Origin: Nematostella vectensis
Taxonomy: Eukaryota; Cnidaria; Anthozoa; Actiniaria; Edwardsiidae
Direction of reading: 5' to 3'
DNA: 64,000 bases
Assembly: GCF_932526225.1 (NCBI RefSeq)
Contig: NC_064038.1
Coordinates: 7,439,070 to 7,503,069, forward strand
Made by a program: the position numbers and the translations under genes. The notes beneath the pieces are model-generated. The model saw nothing but the letters and a program-made list of their open reading frames with translations, was not told where the DNA came from and did not search any database. This document shows positions 62,005 to 64,000 of the stretch, in pieces (the first letter of the stretch is position 1; every line of letters begins with the position of its first letter).

Positions 62005-62931
62005 ATGGAGGAACGAACAGTTGAACGTACGGCTGAAGATCGGTCACCACCACCATATAATATCCCCGGCGGACCGGTGCCTGAGATTAACGTCCCCACC
62101 CTCATGCCGGAGTTTGCACTGTTTGACCGGGCCCTCACCGAATACGAGACTAGTAGAGCCTCCTTGGGAGACGAGGATAGTAGTAACACCCTTTGCAATC
62201 ATGACGACCTAGTCACAGAAGACGGGGTCACTAGTTGCTTAGAGTGCGGGGAACAGATGCAGCGCGCGGTCGCGCACGAAAGGGAATGGGGTTTTTACGG
62301 ACATTCCGACGGCAAACGGTCTTCGAACCCAAGTCGGGTCCAGGTACGTAGGTCTGAGGACAGAAATATTGACAAGGATGTGGAAAACATGGGTTTTAGC
62401 GGGGTAATTGTAGCCAAAGCTAACGAGATATACACTCAGGTGACGAAAGGCCAGATTTTTCGCGGCGACCCACGGAAGGCGATCGTCTTTGCGTGTATTT
62501 ACTACGCCTACAAGATGTCTGGTAAGTGTCAGACACCGAAAACCTTGATGGAAACTTTTGGATTGAGCAAGAAGAGTTGCCTTAAGGGTCTGAAAATCTT
62601 CAGTATTAACATGCCTAAAGATTACTTACTACACGGAACGTCTCCCACCGTCGTGGACCACATTCGCGATGTGATGGATAGATTCTCGGCGTCCCCCGCA
62701 CAGAAGGGAGAGGTGGTCCAGCTCTACTACAGATCTAAGAACCGCTCGTCTGAGTTGAATCGCGCTCGCCCACAATCCTTTGCGGTCGCTTTAACCTATT
62801 ACTGGATACGGCAAAAGAAGATCGATATTACGCTTAAAAAATTCTCCGAAAGAACGGGCGTCTCCGAGTTGACCATCAGTAGGAAAGCGAGAGAAGTGGC
62901 CACAGTCCTGGGTACGCCTGGTGTGGTATGA
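62005..62931 (+). CDS. TFIIB-like transcription factor of viral type
   Basis: 308 residues, one exon. It would recruit a DNA-dependent RNA polymerase to promoters. N-terminal zinc ribbon with ligands C64, H66, C78 and C81 (CNHDD...CLECG), that is CxH-x11-CxxC. Two cyclin-like repeats follow: about 128-215, with the TFIIB-like helix DPRKAIVFACIYYAYK, and about 217-305, with PQSFAVALTYYWIRQ and a helix-turn-helix TGVSELTISRKAREV. The first 60 residues are acidic/proline-rich and lack similarity I know. The start is fixed by the box 14 nt upstream. A host TFIIB would be longer conserved and intron-split, so I favour an NCLDV origin. No frameshift or stop interrupts it. Medium certainty on viral origin, high on the fold family. 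Confidence 0.8.
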   Translation: MEERTVERTAEDRSPPPYNIPGGPVPEINVPTLMPEFALFDRALTEYETSRASLGDEDSSNTLCNHDDLVTEDGVTSCLECGEQMQRAVAHEREWGFYGHSDGKRSSNPSRVQVRRSEDRNIDKDVENMGFSGVIVAKANEIYTQVTKGQIFRGDPRKAIVFACIYYAYKMSGKCQTPKTLMETFGLSKKSCLKGLKIFSINMPKDYLLHGTSPTVVDHIRDVMDRFSASPAQKGEVVQLYYRSKNRSSELNRARPQSFAVALTYYWIRQKKIDITLKKFSERTGVSELTISRKAREVATVLGTPGVV

Positions 62932-62936
62932 TGTTT

Positions 62937-62958
62937 CCTGATTTCCAGAGAAATCAGG
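62937..62958 (+). terminator. Perfect hairpin after the TFIIB-like stop codon
   Basis: CCTGATTT, loop CCAGAG, AAATCAGG: an 8-bp perfect stem starting 6 nt past the TGA. Mimivirus transcripts are known to end at hairpins, so a 3'-end signal is plausible. I see no equally clear hairpin after the ankyrin gene (only the short GC palindromes CGGCCG and GCCGGC, at about 63882-63889). Confidence 0.5.
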
Positions 62959-63018
62959 ATTTCCAGAAAACTGTCAGTTCGGAGTAGATGTGAATTAACA
63001 CGTCTAAAAAAATTCGAA

Positions 63019-63038
63019 AAAAGTGGTTTAAAGACGTG
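63019..63038 (+). promoter_or_regulatory. Virus-like promoter box, copy 2
   Basis: AAAAGTGGTTTAAAGACGTG, 14 nt before the ankyrin gene's ATG at 63053; one base differs from copy 1. Confidence 0.75.
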
Positions 63039-63052
63039 GATGTAATAACAAA

Positions 63053-63877
63053 ATGGATATGCAAAGTGCTGGAAGTCTTACAAATCTCACCGTGGAGGAT
63101 CAAGCCGCCACCTTAGCGAGGTGGGGAGCCGCAGACTTTGACGCCGTTATGGAGCGCGCGGCGTGGGAGGGGTGCGTCGAGACCGTGAGGTTGTGTAAGA
63201 GTTGGGGTGCGACGGATTTCGAAAAGCCGATGGTCAGGGCCGCAATGAACGGCCACGCCGAGATCGTTAAGATGTGTTGTGAGTCGGGCGCCTGTGACTT
63301 CGTGTATCCAGCGTCCATGGCCGCGAAAGGCGGCCACGTAGAGGTTTTGAAGGTGATGGATGAGTATTGTGCCGACGGAGGAGAGGCCATGACCGAGGCC
63401 ATGGGTGCTGCGGCGGCGGAAGGTCAGGTGGGGGTTGTTGAGTTGTTGATAGATCTAGGTGCCGATGTCGATGTCGGTTGGGCCACCGCCGAGGCGGCGT
63501 ACAATGGGCACGTTGAGGTTCTAAAGCTGTTGAGAGAAAACTTCAGCGAGTTTGACCCGGACTGTGCTATAACACCGGCCACCGAATCTGGAAACCTCGA
63601 GATTGTGAGGTTGTGCTTGGAGTGGGGCTCGACCGATCTCATTGTACATATGAACTACGCGCGGTTTTTGGGTCTACACGAAATTGTCGCGGTGATACGT
63701 GCGGCGTGGGGGTGGAGTCTTGTGCATGAGGAGCTCCCGGAGAAGCTACACAAGGTGAGATTCCGTAGAAAGCTGGAGGACGAACTAATGCCAGTAGCTT
63801 GGCATCCGGACAGGTTCTGGGATTGGTGCGTGGATGAGCAAGAGAAGGAAATGTTGGGAGAATGCTTCGCCAGGTAG
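63053..63877 (+). CDS. Ankyrin-repeat protein of viral type
   Basis: 274 residues, one exon. About seven ankyrin-like repeats of 25-30 residues from about 28 to 220, with units such as DFEKPMVRAAMNGHAEIVKM and GGHVEVLKVM, often ending LCxxWGATD. A basic stretch (KVRFRRK, 234-240) follows. The C-terminus has the Trp-rich block AWHPDRFWDWCVDEQEK (249-265). Ankyrin families of this shape, with a short conserved tail, are common in large DNA viruses, where they act as adaptors in host-protein binding; the partner here is unknown. The start is supported by the upstream box. Intact, with no frameshifts. It could also be read as a generic ankyrin gene, but the promoter box ties it to its neighbours. 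Confidence 0.75.
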   Translation: MDMQSAGSLTNLTVEDQAATLARWGAADFDAVMERAAWEGCVETVRLCKSWGATDFEKPMVRAAMNGHAEIVKMCCESGACDFVYPASMAAKGGHVEVLKVMDEYCADGGEAMTEAMGAAAAEGQVGVVELLIDLGADVDVGWATAEAAYNGHVEVLKLLRENFSEFDPDCAITPATESGNLEIVRLCLEWGSTDLIVHMNYARFLGLHEIVAVIRAAWGWSLVHEELPEKLHKVRFRRKLEDELMPVAWHPDRFWDWCVDEQEKEMLGECFAR

Positions 63878-63917
63878 ACGTCGGCCGGCTAGAAGGCGGG
63901 TATCGCGTGTTGGATTG

Positions 63918-63937
63918 AAAAGTGATTTAAGGACATG
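63918..63937 (+). promoter_or_regulatory. Virus-like promoter box, copy 3
   Basis: AAAAGTGATTTAAGGACATG, 15 nt before the ATG at 63953; two bases differ from copy 1, both G/A changes. Confidence 0.75.
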
Positions 63938-63952
63938 ACCGGTTTGATAGAA

Positions 63953-64000
63953 ATGGAGAACCAAACGGTGAAAGACTCGAAAGTATCCCCCGTAAAGCGA
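63953..64000 (+). CDS. Start of a third virus-like ORF, cut by window end
   Basis: Sixteen codons (MENQTVKDSKVSPVKR), open to the window edge. It is called because the conserved box lies 15 nt upstream and the ATGGA start context matches the other two genes. The product is unknown. Confidence 0.5.
   Translation, partial: MENQTVKDSKVSPVKR

Larger units (their letters stand above)
61912..64000 (+). other. Virus-like (NCLDV-type) compact gene block, continues past window end
   Basis: Three consecutive intronless plus-strand ORFs with intergenic gaps of 121 and 75 bp, GC-richer than everything to the left. Each is preceded by the same box. A stand-alone TFIIB homologue beside an ankyrin-repeat protein is a gene mix found in nucleocytoplasmic large DNA viruses. 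The left limit is placed after the 59-bp array; the right limit is outside the window. I cannot name the virus family. Integration is inferred from continuity with the animal duplication; an assembly join is the alternative. Confidence 0.7.

Noticed and set aside
63100..63642. Minus-strand ORFs in the ankyrin gene
   Set aside because: Shadows of a GC-rich coding frame that has the promoter box and repeat pattern on the plus strand.

Overview
The window is animal nuclear DNA. Four spliced, conserved metazoan genes (GALT, a CDC34/UBE2R-type E2, a Cezanne-type OTU deubiquitinase and a KIF24-type kinesin) have canonical GT/AG introns. A secreted PAN + D8C protein gene, many short inverted-repeat elements, decayed LINEs and an unusual load of minisatellites accompany them. 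Gene content and the minisatellite-filled introns fit an anthozoan cnidarian such as a sea anemone. That assignment is inference; no species marker is visible.

Layout. 1-8628 (+): GALT without its first exon(s), with introns carrying a TTAA-flanked 997-bp inverted-repeat element, smaller MITEs and a 39-bp minisatellite. 9964-11575: a 5'-truncated, frameshifted LINE with a (TATG)n tail, inserted in a MITE. 12094-16327 (+): UBE2R-type E2, five exons. 17620-19985: a 21-bp minisatellite with higher-order structure. 20075-20806: LINE 3' remnant. 21479-25196 (-): OTUD7-type deubiquitinase (UBA-like, OTU, two A20 fingers), head to head with 26081-40946 (+): KIF24-type kinesin (SAM + motor), 13 exons. 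Two KIF24 introns hold minisatellites that start exactly at the upstream exon's 5' splice site and copy it.

42455-61465 is a tandem segmental duplication. Each copy is [38-bp array A] - [about 3-kb unique block with a signal-peptide/PAN exon on the minus strand] - [25-bp array B]. The copies are separated by a spacer that carries a D8C exon. Copy 2's PAN exon can splice through array A2 to the D8C exon (51825-57628). Copy 1's PAN exon has no visible partner in the window.

61912-64000 differs in character: GC-richer, compact, intronless and all on the plus strand. It holds a TFIIB-like factor, an ankyrin-repeat protein and the start of a third ORF. Each ATG is preceded, at an almost fixed distance (14, 14 and 15 nt), by the same roughly 20-nt box, AAAAGTGRTTTAARGACRTG. 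A perfect hairpin follows the TFIIB stop codon. This looks like a piece of a nucleocytoplasmic large DNA virus with its own promoter code, joined to the animal duplication at its left edge. It is the most novel item in the window. About a quarter of the window is tandem-repeat DNA, which explains nearly all of the long open frames seen there.
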